DNA from: a virus
DNA length: 59,744 nt
Reading direction: 5' to 3' (one strand)
Virus record (IMG/VR): IMGVR_UViG_3300025127_000035
Location: 1-59,744 of that record
A program made the position numbers and the translations under genes. Shown here one piece after another: positions 15,340 to 23,905 of the stretch; position 1 is the stretch's first letter, and each line of letters begins with the position of its first letter. Below the pieces are notes generated by a model, which saw nothing but the letters and a program-made list of their open reading frames with translations, did not search any database and had not been told where the DNA came from.

Positions 15340-16044
15340 ATGGGTTACAATGTTTTATCGGGCTCTGTCTCTAATATTTACAATATTAATGCCTCCGGAA
15401 CTTTTACAGGCTCATTTGGCGGAGATGGTGCAAATTTAGAAAACGTAACTCAATTTACACTTTATGGTGATTCTGCTGGTGGGGTCATACCGTTTTATAA
15501 ATCAATATCAGGTGAGACACATTTAGAAGGCGATTCCACCCTTACATTTAACCCAACCACCGATACTTTATCAATTTCTAGATTATCCGCCTCTTCCGGT
15601 ATAAATTTATCAGGTATTTTAGCTGGTACTGCAACGACATCTAGATTTCTTGCATTGGATTCTAACAATAATATTGTTTTAACTTCGTCTGCCGCAGGAG
15701 GCTCTGATGATGAATTTTCTGCTGCTGGAAGTGGTATCGGTGCAAACGGTGTGTTTTTTGCAAGAACTGTCATTACAGCTAGTCGAGTGGTTCCAAAAGA
15801 AAGTTACTACATTGGCGTTTCTGCTTCTTCAAATGTCACTTTGACGTTACCATTAGCTAATACAACAACTGTCGGTCAAACATTTATAATTAAAGATGAA
15901 ATGGGTGTTGCCAATACGCATGATATTATTATAGCAACAGCAGGTGGGCACACAATAGATGGCACCACAAGCGTTCAAATCGAAAGTCCATTTGGCGCAA
16001 TCAACATCTACTCTAATGGTGCGAATAAATATTTCATTTATTAA
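15340..16044 (+). CDS. Fibre-like protein with shared C-terminal beta module
   Basis: 234 aa. The N-terminus, MGYNVLSGSVSNIYNINASG, resembles the start of the large fibre at 21814 (SYNILSGSV). The middle is fibre-like (FNPTTDTLSISRLSASSGINLSG). The C-terminal module runs SYYIGVSASSNVTLTLPLA, TFIIKDE, HTIDGTTSVQIESP, and ends INIYSNGANKYFIY. It is a close relative of the C-terminus at 14714. An ACTATTTA octamer lies inside the upstream gene at 15281, 59 nt before this start, and may give it a promoter of its own. Confidence 0.7.
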   Translation: MGYNVLSGSVSNIYNINASGTFTGSFGGDGANLENVTQFTLYGDSAGGVIPFYKSISGETHLEGDSTLTFNPTTDTLSISRLSASSGINLSGILAGTATTSRFLALDSNNNIVLTSSAAGGSDDEFSAAGSGIGANGVFFARTVITASRVVPKESYYIGVSASSNVTLTLPLANTTTVGQTFIIKDEMGVANTHDIIIATAGGHTIDGTTSVQIESPFGAINIYSNGANKYFIY

Positions 16045-16165
16045 TTAAAAAAATATATTTTTTTGTTCTAAACGCTTTGCTGCTCCCTAGTTATGATGAG
16101 GGGATTGGTGTATCTTGCGTAGCTTGATATGCTTTACCTCATGCTATATTTAGGAGGATTTATAT
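16045..16165 (+). other. 121-bp intergenic gap before the large fibre gene
   Basis: A T-rich run follows the previous stop. ATGAGG near 16095 and CCTCAT near 16137 could pair as a long-loop stem. TTGATA (16124-16129) and TATATT (16145-16150) are only 15 nt apart and make a weak promoter. No ACTATTTA word is present. It may hold a regulatory leader for the highly biased gene downstream, but nothing is firm. Confidence 0.3.
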
Positions 16166-18232
16166 ATGGCTTATAAATTTCAATTAGGGGCTGCTCGTTT
16201 GAGTGGTTCCTTGGTTCAAGAAGGACAAGCAGAAGTCGATGCGCTTACTGCTGATTCCTTGAATGTACAATCGGGTGGAATTACAAACGCTGGTTCTATT
16301 GCTGGTGCTACTTCCATCGACGGTTCTGGTGACCTTACAATGGGCACTATTACTATGACTGGTTTCACTGTCGATGCTGACGGTGATATGACTGCCAAGT
16401 CAATTGTCATCCCTGATGACGCGACTATTGGTGCCGTTGGCGACACTGATATGATTACATTAGATGCCGGTAATGATGTTACTTTTGCTTCTGATCTTAA
16501 TGTTGTAATGGGCGATGGCAAATTAGTTCTTAATGCAACTGCTGTTACTTCAACTGCTGCTGAGTTAAACTTACTTGACGGTTCAGCCGCTGACACAATC
16601 GTTAACAGCAAAGCTGTTATTTACGGTTCAAGTGGTGAAGTTAATGCTTCTCAATTCGATTTAGGTGGCCAAACAGTCATTGATTCCGCTGGAACATTTC
16701 AAGGTAACAAAGGTGACTTTGGACAACTTTCTGCTTCCGTTGGTTTGCTTGTTTCTGGTTCCGGTGGTGCTTCTTTGATCACTAACGGTTCTGTTAGATT
16801 TGACGCTAACTTAGACGAGACTATTAGTCTTGCTAACGATGCTCTTTATTTTAAAGATCAAAACGACAATGGTAACTTGAAAGTCGATACTGTCGCTGAC
16901 ATTATGGCTCTTGTTGCTGGTAACGGTCTTGCTGCTGCTAGTGGTGTCTTGTCTGTCGGTGTTGATGACTCAACTATCGAACTTAACTCTGATGCTCTCA
17001 GAATTAAAAATACTGGTGTTACAGCCGCAAAATTAAATGATAATATCATTTCTGGTCAAGATGAATTGGCTCATGCTGATATCGTTGATGCTGATGAATT
17101 GATGATCTCCGATGGTGGAGTTATTAAAAGAGTTGGTGTTGATAGTATTCGTGACCACTTCTTTGGTGTTGTTTCTGGTGATGCTACTGTCGCTGATGGT
17201 GGTGCTTTAACAATTGCTGCTGATGCTGTTGAGAGCGGAATGCTTAATGACAATATTATTTCTGGCCAAACTGCACTTACTACTGGCTTGGCTCTTACTG
17301 ACGAATTCTTAGTTTCTGACGCTGGAAGCATCAAGAGAATGGATGTTTCTGTTCTCGCTGAAGCAATTGATGGTGCTGGTCTTTCCAACAACGCTGGTCT
17401 TCTTGATGTTGACGCTGCTCAAACTGGTATTAGCTCTATTTTGCACAACGATCTTAAACTTGGTCGCGCTGATGGTAACGATGCTATTGACTTCGGTACT
17501 GATGATCAAATTGATTTCTTTATCGATGGTACTACTGCTGCTGATCTTGAGATGAGAATTGCTTCTGGTTCTGTTACAGTTTATGGTAACTTGAATGTTC
17601 AAGGTACAACAACAACAATTGACTCTGCAAATATTTTAGTTACAGGATCAATTTCTTTTGAAGGTGCTACCGCCAATGATTTCGAGACCACCTTGGGTGT
17701 TATCGATCCTACTGCCGATAGAGCTATTAATCTTGCAAACGTTGCTGGTACTTTGATTCCTTTCGCTGCTGCTTCAACAACTGCTATTTCTGCAACACCA
17801 GCCGAAGTCAACTTGCTTGATGGTGACACCTCTGTTGGTGGCTCAATCACTCTTGCTGCTGGCGATGGCTTTATTGTTAATGATAATGGCACAATGAAGA
17901 CAATCCCTGCTTCTGACATTAAGACTTTTGTTGGTAGTGGTGTCTCACCAGTTACACCTATTGATAATGGTGAAACTCTCGCAGTTGGTGTTAACTACTT
18001 TGATAATGCTCATGGTGGTGCTGAATCAGTAAACCTTCCAGCTTCTGCTGGCTTGTCTGCTGGTGAATCTATTAAGATTAAGGTTTCTTCTGATTGTAGT
18101 TCAACAAATTCAGTAACTATCAACCGCGCTGGTTCTCAGACAATTGATGGTGCAACTTCAATTGTTCTTGAATCACCAAATGCTGCTGTCGAATTGGTAT
18201 ATGTTGCTGCCGATTTGTTTAAGATCTTCTAA
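16166..18232 (+). CDS. Large repetitive fibre/structural protein
   Basis: 688 aa, Asp/Ala/Gly/Thr-rich. Starts AYKFQLGAARLSGSLVQEGQ, shared with the 18318 protein. Contains the fibre-type phrase TSTAAELNLLDG and its echo ATPAEVNLLDG, and internal repeats around LNDNIISGQ (two copies) and DELMISDGGVIKR / DEFLVSDAGSIKR. The C-terminus is the shared module (SQTIDGATSIVLESP ... FKIF). Codons are strongly biased to GCT, GGT, CTT and GAT, unlike the accessory genes, which suggests high expression. RBS TAGGAGG. A strong terminator follows at 18270. Likely a major tail or whisker fibre. Confidence 0.75.
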   Translation: MAYKFQLGAARLSGSLVQEGQAEVDALTADSLNVQSGGITNAGSIAGATSIDGSGDLTMGTITMTGFTVDADGDMTAKSIVIPDDATIGAVGDTDMITLDAGNDVTFASDLNVVMGDGKLVLNATAVTSTAAELNLLDGSAADTIVNSKAVIYGSSGEVNASQFDLGGQTVIDSAGTFQGNKGDFGQLSASVGLLVSGSGGASLITNGSVRFDANLDETISLANDALYFKDQNDNGNLKVDTVADIMALVAGNGLAAASGVLSVGVDDSTIELNSDALRIKNTGVTAAKLNDNIISGQDELAHADIVDADELMISDGGVIKRVGVDSIRDHFFGVVSGDATVADGGALTIAADAVESGMLNDNIISGQTALTTGLALTDEFLVSDAGSIKRMDVSVLAEAIDGAGLSNNAGLLDVDAAQTGISSILHNDLKLGRADGNDAIDFGTDDQIDFFIDGTTAADLEMRIASGSVTVYGNLNVQGTTTTIDSANILVTGSISFEGATANDFETTLGVIDPTADRAINLANVAGTLIPFAAASTTAISATPAEVNLLDGDTSVGGSITLAAGDGFIVNDNGTMKTIPASDIKTFVGSGVSPVTPIDNGETLAVGVNYFDNAHGGAESVNLPASAGLSAGESIKIKVSSDCSSTNSVTINRAGSQTIDGATSIVLESPNAAVELVYVAADLFKIF

Positions 18233-18269
18233 GTCGAACTTTATGTTTGCCTTATTGGCTTATTTGCTT

Positions 18270-18297
18270 GGGGAGGGGGTTTCCCCTCCCCTTTTTT
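18270..18297 (+). terminator. Strong Rho-independent terminator
   Basis: Nine-pair stem GGGGAGGGG / CCCCTCCCC around GTTT, followed by TTTTTT. It closes the large fibre gene. Confidence 0.95.
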
Positions 18298-18317
18298 ATT
18301 CGGAGGAAAGATAAAAA

Positions 18318-18863
18318 ATGGCTTATAAATACCAACTAGGAGAATCCACAATGAGCGGCTCGCTCACACAAGAGGGTGATGTCGATCTTTCTGGTTCTGT
18401 TAATATTGCACTTCCCGGTCAAGCTGCCGCTGTTCGTGGTGGCCTGACTGTGGTCGAGGACTCTTTATTCAGTTCTATGTTGCAAGTTGATGGAACGCTT
18501 GATTGTAATAGTACATCTGATTTTCAAGGTAATGCTAATTTTCAAGCAAAAGTAACTTTCAATGGCGCACAGGTTGGAAATGTAACTTCTGTTACTTCTG
18601 CGACCTATACTATTGTTGCCACAGATTATTTTGTTGCTGCTAATTCTACTAGTAATACAATTACTATCACTTTACCGGCTGCTAGCAGCCATAGTGGAAG
18701 AGTTTTGAAAATTAAAGATGTTGGAGGTAATGCAGCCAACAACAATATTACTATTGATGGAAATAGTTCTGAATTAATTGATGATCATCAATCTATCGTT
18801 CTTGAGTCGCCTCATGCTGGTGTTACATTGGTTTGTAACGGCACATCGTGGTTTGTCCTATAA
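18318..18863 (+). CDS. Fibre-like protein with shared N- and C-terminal modules
   Basis: 181 aa, start after CGGAGG. The N-terminus, AYKYQLGESTMSGSLTQEG, is paralogous to the 16166 protein. The C-terminal module runs TYTIVATDYFVAANSTSNTITITLPAAS, LIDDHQSIVLESPHAGVTLV, and ends NGTSWFVL. So it looks like a short version of the large fibre, keeping both ends and losing the middle. It is bracketed by terminators at 18270 and 18881, and thus a small unit of its own; no promoter word lies in the 20-nt gap after the first terminator. Confidence 0.7.
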   Translation: MAYKYQLGESTMSGSLTQEGDVDLSGSVNIALPGQAAAVRGGLTVVEDSLFSSMLQVDGTLDCNSTSDFQGNANFQAKVTFNGAQVGNVTSVTSATYTIVATDYFVAANSTSNTITITLPAASSHSGRVLKIKDVGGNAANNNITIDGNSSELIDDHQSIVLESPHAGVTLVCNGTSWFVL

Positions 18864-18880
18864 AAAACTTATTTGTTTTT

Positions 18881-18904
18881 GGGGGGTTTAGGCCCCCCTT
18901 TTTT
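18881..18904 (+). terminator. Rho-independent terminator
   Basis: GGGGGG / CCCCCC stem around TTTAGG, followed by TTTTTT, just after the stop at 18863. Confidence 0.95.
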
Positions 18905-18941
18905 ATATCTTTTCGAGAACAAGAAAAACAATTTTATAAAA

Positions 18942-18955
18942 ACTATTTATAAACA
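18942..18955 (+). promoter_or_regulatory. Candidate late promoter (ACTATTTA motif)
   Basis: ACTATTTATAAACA, 38 nt after the terminator T-run and 46 nt before ATG 18988. Confidence 0.45.
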
Positions 18956-18987
18956 ACTCTAAGCTGTTGTTCAAAAGGAGGACGAAT

Positions 18988-19599
18988 ATGGCTATTACAG
19001 ATGCAAATGGGGATACTATAAATCCTAATGGTGGTTGGAGAATATTAGCAAATTCAACCGCAAGAAAAACAATTAATTTAGGAACCGCACCCGATGCTGG
19101 TGTTGTATGGACAGTCACCGATACCGTTGGAGATGCTGGTTCTAATAATATTACAATTAATGCTACTGGTGGCCAAACCATCGGTGGAAGTGCAAGTTTG
19201 ACTATTAGCACAAACAATGGTCGTGTTTCTTTGAAATCAACCGGAAGCGGATGGACCGTCTTATCGAATTCAGTTGATGCTAACCCCGGTGGTGGTGGAA
19301 GCAGCAGCGGAAGTTTAAGTGTTCAATCGCAGAAAACCGGCAATTACACAGCATCTGCTGGTGAAGTTGTTTTGGTTAATTTGGTTACTGCTGGTGCCAA
19401 TGTTACTGTGACATTGCCTGCTGCTTCAGCAGATGCCGAAGTGGTTATAAAGATCGCTGGTGCGGCAAATGGATATATTGTCACAGTAGATGGTAACGGA
19501 TCAGAAACAATTGATGGCTCGACAACAAGAACAATGGATTCGGATAACGAAATAATGCATGTCGTCTCTGACGGCTCTAACTGGTGGAGGATAGCATAA
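18988..19599 (+). CDS. Two-module beta protein of the fibre block
   Basis: 203 aa from ATG 18988 with AAGGAGG; a TTG at 18967 lies before the RBS and is unlikely. It contains two copies of the shared module: a first, looser one (NNITINATGGQTIGGSASLTIS ... GSGWTVL) and a second, complete one after a Gly/Ser linker (GNYTASAGEVV, VTVTLPAAS, ETIDGSTTRTMDSDNE, SDGSNWWRIA). The second copy is very close to the C-terminus of the 21189 protein. TAATG overlap with the next gene. Structural, role unknown. Confidence 0.7.
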   Translation: MAITDANGDTINPNGGWRILANSTARKTINLGTAPDAGVVWTVTDTVGDAGSNNITINATGGQTIGGSASLTISTNNGRVSLKSTGSGWTVLSNSVDANPGGGGSSSGSLSVQSQKTGNYTASAGEVVLVNLVTAGANVTVTLPAASADAEVVIKIAGAANGYIVTVDGNGSETIDGSTTRTMDSDNEIMHVVSDGSNWWRIA

Positions 19600-20354
19600 T
19601 GTCAGTAATGAAAGAAAATTTTTTAAAAAATGCACACGACACAACATTTGGCCCAACAGGGTTATATAACTTTGTTAAAGATAGTGAACTTGTTGACTCT
19701 TCCGGTAACGGTTCAGCAAAAAACTTAACACAAGACGATGCTCCGACTGATGATGTAGATTTTATCCCCGGACAAGCAGAAGGTTTGTCTCATTTTTCTT
19801 ATTATCGAAATAGCAATACTGATTTTAAGTATACGGGAGCAATGTCTTTTTGTTGTCTATTTTATACCCCTCAAGCGGCATCAGATGCCACCACACCACA
19901 GCATTATTTTTGCAAGTTCGATGGTGAGAGTGCAGTAGGAGCGGCTTTATATGGGCTTCAAATTACACCAACTGGTGCGGGTTATTCGGGAGTGCCCGAA
20001 ATTCGTTATTTTCATGAATCGGAAGCAGGCACTGCTTTCGGATTAGCTACAGGTAAATTAATACCGACGAATCATGAATGGCATCATGTGGCTTTTACCA
20101 GAGATTCAAATGGTACGGGTGTAAAAATATATCTTGACGGTGCAGAAGTTGCCTCTGGAACAGCCGGATTCGCACCGGGATCGGCTGTAATGCAAAATTC
20201 TGGCTATTTTATGTTGGGTAATATATATAATTTTCCCAATGTTCAAAATACAATTTATGTCCAATCATCTTGTGCGATCTACGACAAAGAACTCACAGCA
20301 AATCAAATAAAGTATCTTGCGAGAAAAACGCTTGGATACGATAAAGTAAGATAA
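19599..20354 (+). CDS. LamG/concanavalin-like lectin-domain protein, copy 1
   Basis: 251 aa from ATG 19599 (overlaps the previous TAA). The C-terminal half has the LamG-like jelly-roll pattern: FKYTGAMSFCCLFY, then HHVAFTRDSNGTGVKIYLDG, then YFMLGNIYNF, then SSCAIYDKELTANQIKYLAR. This fold usually binds glycans. In the fibre block it points to receptor binding. It is paralogous to the next gene over its length, from the start (VMKENFLKNAHDTTFGPTGL) to the end (TLGYDKVR). No signal peptide. Confidence 0.75.
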   Translation: MSVMKENFLKNAHDTTFGPTGLYNFVKDSELVDSSGNGSAKNLTQDDAPTDDVDFIPGQAEGLSHFSYYRNSNTDFKYTGAMSFCCLFYTPQAASDATTPQHYFCKFDGESAVGAALYGLQITPTGAGYSGVPEIRYFHESEAGTAFGLATGKLIPTNHEWHHVAFTRDSNGTGVKIYLDGAEVASGTAGFAPGSAVMQNSGYFMLGNIYNFPNVQNTIYVQSSCAIYDKELTANQIKYLARKTLGYDKVR

Positions 20355-20370
20355 ACAAAGGAGAAAAGTT

Positions 20371-21189
20371 ATGGGCGTAATGAAAGAAAATCTTTTTACC
20401 AATCCACATGATACGACATTTAGTCCCACAGGGTTATATAATTTTGTAAGTGGAAACATAGGTGCTGACTCGTCAGGAAACGATCCAGCAAAAAATCTAA
20501 CAGAGGCAGAATTAGATTCTGGTGACCCTACCGATGATATAGATTTTATTGGTGGAAGTGCAGAGGGTTTATCACACTTTACTCTTTACAGAAATGATAG
20601 TTCTGATTTTAATTATACAGGGTCTATGACTTATTGTTGTCTTATGTATACAACAGCCTCTATTGCAGACAGTCCAAATGCACATGCTGTTTTGGGTATT
20701 TGTCGCGGTGGTGCAAACGGTAATAGTTTTAGTGAAGCAAATGACCAAAGATGGGCCTTGCAGCTTAACAATCAAGGGCACATTCGTTATGCCCATATAC
20801 ACAATATGGATCAAGGATCTGGCAATCACACTTTACATCTTGCGACCTCAGATAAAAAGGTAAGAGAACATCATACTTGGAATCATGTTGCTTTTACTAG
20901 AGATTCACTTGGTACTTTAGTAAAAATTTATTTTAATGGAGAAGAGTTGACCTTGAATCTTCAAAAATATGTTGGCGGTGCGTATCATAGCCTCACTGGT
21001 TCTAGGCTTGAACATGCCCCAGAAACCACAGGCACGGCATATTTTGCTGTTGGAGATATTTATAATTATCGTAGAAGCCTTACCAATACGGTTTCTATTG
21101 CATCCTGTGCTATTTATGATCAAGAACTAACAGCAAACCAAATCAAATATCTTGCGAAAAAAACACTGGGTTATCGAAGAGTAAAATAA
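20371..21189 (+). CDS. LamG/concanavalin-like lectin-domain protein, copy 2
   Basis: 272 aa, AAAGGAG upstream. Start VMKENLFTNPHDTTFSPTGL and end TLGYRRVK align with copy 1. The lectin motif is kept (NHVAFTRDSLGTLVKIYFNG, ASCAIYDQELTANQIKYLAK). Differences concentrate in the middle, where this copy is about 20 residues longer (SDKKVREHHTWNHV region and a Tyr/His loop). This is what is expected if the two copies bind different glycans. TAATG overlap with the next gene. Confidence 0.75.
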   Translation: MGVMKENLFTNPHDTTFSPTGLYNFVSGNIGADSSGNDPAKNLTEAELDSGDPTDDIDFIGGSAEGLSHFTLYRNDSSDFNYTGSMTYCCLMYTTASIADSPNAHAVLGICRGGANGNSFSEANDQRWALQLNNQGHIRYAHIHNMDQGSGNHTLHLATSDKKVREHHTWNHVAFTRDSLGTLVKIYFNGEELTLNLQKYVGGAYHSLTGSRLEHAPETTGTAYFAVGDIYNYRRSLTNTVSIASCAIYDQELTANQIKYLAKKTLGYRRVK

Positions 21190-21758
21190 TGTCATATAAA
21201 TATTCAAGCGGCTATCAAGTAATAGGCGATCTTTCTGGTTCAGATGACGCCAATAGGAATACTGGTATTGATTTTGAAGAAGATGCAATTTACTTAGTAA
21301 CAAACGGAAACGAAAGATTTAGAGTTTCTGGGTCTAATGGTGCTATTACATTTAATGGTGCTTACACATTTCCAGTTACCGATGGGCAGAATAATCAAGT
21401 TCTCCAAACAAACGGAAGTGGGCAACTATCTTTTGCTAATGCTTCCGGTGGAGGAGGCGGTGGTGGAAGCAGCTTAACCGTTGTTTCACCAAAGACAGGA
21501 AACTATACTGCTTCCAATAATGAAGTTGTACCTGTTAATCTTATTGGAGCATCAGGCGATGTTACAATCACTTTACCTGCTGCTTCCTCAAATGCCCAAG
21601 TGGTTGTAAAGATATCAGGAAATGCCGAAGGTAAAATAGTCACAGTTGATGGTAATGGTTCTCAAACAATTGATGGTTCCACCACAAGAACAATGGACTC
21701 GGATAATGAAAGTATGTTCTTAATCTCCGATGGGTCGAACTGGTTGAGAATATCTTAA
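21189..21758 (+). CDS. Fibre-like protein ending in the shared module
   Basis: 189 aa. N-terminal fibre text (GSDDANRNTGIDFEEDAIYL, NERFRVSGSNGAITFNGAY), then a poly-Gly linker (GGGGGGGSS), then the shared module (GNYTASNNEVVPVNL, VTITLPAAS, QTIDGSTTRTMDSDNE, SDGSNWLRIS). The module is nearly the same as the second module at 18988, with one or more copies probably recently duplicated. The TAATG start overlap couples it to the lectin-domain gene. Confidence 0.7.
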   Translation: MSYKYSSGYQVIGDLSGSDDANRNTGIDFEEDAIYLVTNGNERFRVSGSNGAITFNGAYTFPVTDGQNNQVLQTNGSGQLSFANASGGGGGGGSSLTVVSPKTGNYTASNNEVVPVNLIGASGDVTITLPAASSNAQVVVKISGNAEGKIVTVDGNGSQTIDGSTTRTMDSDNESMFLISDGSNWLRIS

Positions 21759-21783
21759 ACATCCGAGAACTATAAATAAATAA

Positions 21784-21797
21784 ACTATTTAATCTTA
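21784..21797 (+). promoter_or_regulatory. Candidate late promoter (ACTATTTA motif)
   Basis: ACTATTTAATCTTA, 30 nt before ATG 21814. A T4-type late word TATAAATA also occurs 13 nt upstream (21771-21778). Confidence 0.45.
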
Positions 21798-21813
21798 AAT
21801 AAGAGGTTTTGTA

Positions 21814-23805
21814 ATGTCGTATAATATATTAAGCGGAAGTGTTAACTTTGAAGGAGCCGGTCAGGGCTCAATAGAGGACATTGTTGATAAACATTCTGTT
21901 CAGACAATAACTGGTCAAAAAACATTTTCTAATTTATCATCTTCAGCTGATGTAAGTGTTGTTGGTAATCTCAGTGCCTCTATTAATATATCTGCATCAG
22001 CTTTTTATGCAAATGGTGTTTTAGTAGATCCTGCTGGTGGAGGCGGCATATCATTTGATGGTAGTACCGCTAACGGTGTTTTAACATTTAAAGACTCTGA
22101 TGAAGCAACTGTTGAATCTAAATTAACTTTTAACGGTACTGTTTTAGATTTTACCGATACTTCAATTTCGGGTTCTGGTAATATTTCTGGATCTCAGTTC
22201 TATGGCTCTTGGGCCGGTTCAAATATTCTTGGATCACAGGTTCAAAAAGCATCTGCTGGCGGTATAGGAGACAGTGGCGGCTTAACATTAACGACCACTG
22301 GACTTGCATCGCAAGCCACACCTGCTGGCACTGTAAGTCTTTTTGTCGATGAATCGGGCACAATTAAAAAATCTACCATAGCACAAATACTAACCAATCA
22401 ATCAATAACAGATGCATCTGCTCTTGGGAACACTGGTAGAGTTTTGCTTGACGGTGGTGTTGGAACAATTTCATCAAATGGTGATTTATCGTTGACCACA
22501 TCTCCTACAAGATTGACAGTTAATGGAGAAATAAGTGCATCAAGCAATGTAAATGTCGGAGGAATATTAAGGGCAGATAGTCATATTAGTGCCTCAGAGA
22601 TAACAGTGGCCAACAATATCAGACACGAAGGAGATGAAGATACATATATTTCTTTTGCCAATAATAGTATAAATCTTATCTTGGCTAATGGTGCCCATGT
22701 AATGTTGAACGGAAATACCGACCAAACAACAGTTACAAATTCAGATTTTAGAGTGAATGCAGTCCGTCCAGATTTAAGAATTATAAATTCAACAGGTCAT
22801 GTTGGCGTTGGTACAGAAATACCAACAGTGCCTCTTGAAGTTTCATCTTCTACATTAGCCCAACTTAAATTGACAAACACAACCGCTAAGGCTGCTGAAT
22901 TTACTGTTGCCGCGAATGGTGATTTAACAATTACCCCAACAGGCTCTACAACAATTGCATCTTCGCTTACTGTCAATGGTAACGCATCATTTGGTTCCGA
23001 CTCTGCTGCCACTTTCACGTTGCTTGGGTCATCTGTGACCTGCAACAATGGTCTTAATTTTGATTCCAATACGTTTTTTATTAGTGCTTCTAACGATAGG
23101 GTTGGTGTTGGAACAAATACCCCTATTGCCAAATTAGATGTTAGTGGTGCAATTGCTATTACTGCTGAATCGGTAACACCAAATCAACCGCTCGATGGAC
23201 AAGGGTTTATTTATTCAAAAAATGATGGCAATTTATATTGGAGGTCATTTGACAAAGCAGAAACAAGCTTAACAACATCTGGCACAACAACTATTAAAAC
23301 TGCTTTTCTTTCATCGGCTCCAACATTTTCTGGTGGAGATACAAATGAATTCTTTATTAAGTGGTCTGACGGCACAACAGTTAGCCAACCTGATTTGAGA
23401 TCAAATAATCAATATTTTCTTTTTACGGGTGGGGGTTTCTTATCAAAAGTTACCGCATTTGGGTCCAGCACCACGGACACATCAGATTCCAACCCTTTCA
23501 CAAATGATTTAAGAGTCAAAGTGTATGTGTGGGATGCAAACGATACAAGCGATTTGGCCGAATCAGGTGGGTTTGCAAGCGGATATGTCCCAGTTGCTTC
23601 GGTATCTGGTTCTGCTACTGATATAAAAACAACTGATTCCGGTGGAACGAACAAATACCACAGAGCAGCATATAGTATAAATGTAAATCATCAGATCTCT
23701 GCAAGTGTTGGTATAGCGGTTTCTGTCCAAGGTGTAGATGCTGGTAATAACAACAGTAAAGGATTTAATGCTTTGAATCTTTCGTTTCACTTTACAGACA
23801 TTTAG
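21814..23805 (+). CDS. Large tail fibre-like protein
   Basis: 663 aa. Starts SYNILSGSVNFEGAGQGSIE. It contains the fibre-shaft repeat phrases HVGVGTEIPTVPLEVSSST and DRVGVGTNTPIAKLDVSGAI, and many SASxNVxV segments typical of beta-helical shafts. The C-terminal 180 residues (from about FIYSKNDGNLYWRSFDKAE) form a separate domain that ends NALNLSFHFTDI, and do not match the shared module. No chaperone-type peptidase (S74) motif is seen. Last and longest specialised fibre gene in the block; probable host-recognition fibre. Confidence 0.75.
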   Translation: MSYNILSGSVNFEGAGQGSIEDIVDKHSVQTITGQKTFSNLSSSADVSVVGNLSASINISASAFYANGVLVDPAGGGGISFDGSTANGVLTFKDSDEATVESKLTFNGTVLDFTDTSISGSGNISGSQFYGSWAGSNILGSQVQKASAGGIGDSGGLTLTTTGLASQATPAGTVSLFVDESGTIKKSTIAQILTNQSITDASALGNTGRVLLDGGVGTISSNGDLSLTTSPTRLTVNGEISASSNVNVGGILRADSHISASEITVANNIRHEGDEDTYISFANNSINLILANGAHVMLNGNTDQTTVTNSDFRVNAVRPDLRIINSTGHVGVGTEIPTVPLEVSSSTLAQLKLTNTTAKAAEFTVAANGDLTITPTGSTTIASSLTVNGNASFGSDSAATFTLLGSSVTCNNGLNFDSNTFFISASNDRVGVGTNTPIAKLDVSGAIAITAESVTPNQPLDGQGFIYSKNDGNLYWRSFDKAETSLTTSGTTTIKTAFLSSAPTFSGGDTNEFFIKWSDGTTVSQPDLRSNNQYFLFTGGGFLSKVTAFGSSTTDTSDSNPFTNDLRVKVYVWDANDTSDLAESGGFASGYVPVASVSGSATDIKTTDSGGTNKYHRAAYSINVNHQISASVGIAVSVQGVDAGNNNSKGFNALNLSFHFTDI

Positions 23806-23864
23806 ACCAAAAACAAACTCAATCACTGTTATACTTTGTATATTGGACTTTTCTTCTTTAAAAC

Positions 23865-23878
23865 ACTATTTATTCTTG
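23865..23878 (+). promoter_or_regulatory. Candidate late promoter (ACTATTTA motif)
   Basis: ACTATTTATTCTTG, 41 nt before ATG 23906 of the scaffold gene, which also drives the major capsid gene 21 nt further on. Confidence 0.5.
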
Positions 23879-23905
23879 TTAATAGTATCTTAGGAGTTTA
23901 TTTTA

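Noticed and set aside
16216-17919. Several long minus-strand open frames opposite the large fibre gene
   Set aside because: They mirror the GCT/GGT-rich codon bias of the sense gene, lack RBS, and encode Ala/Ser/Val-rich text without domain pattern.
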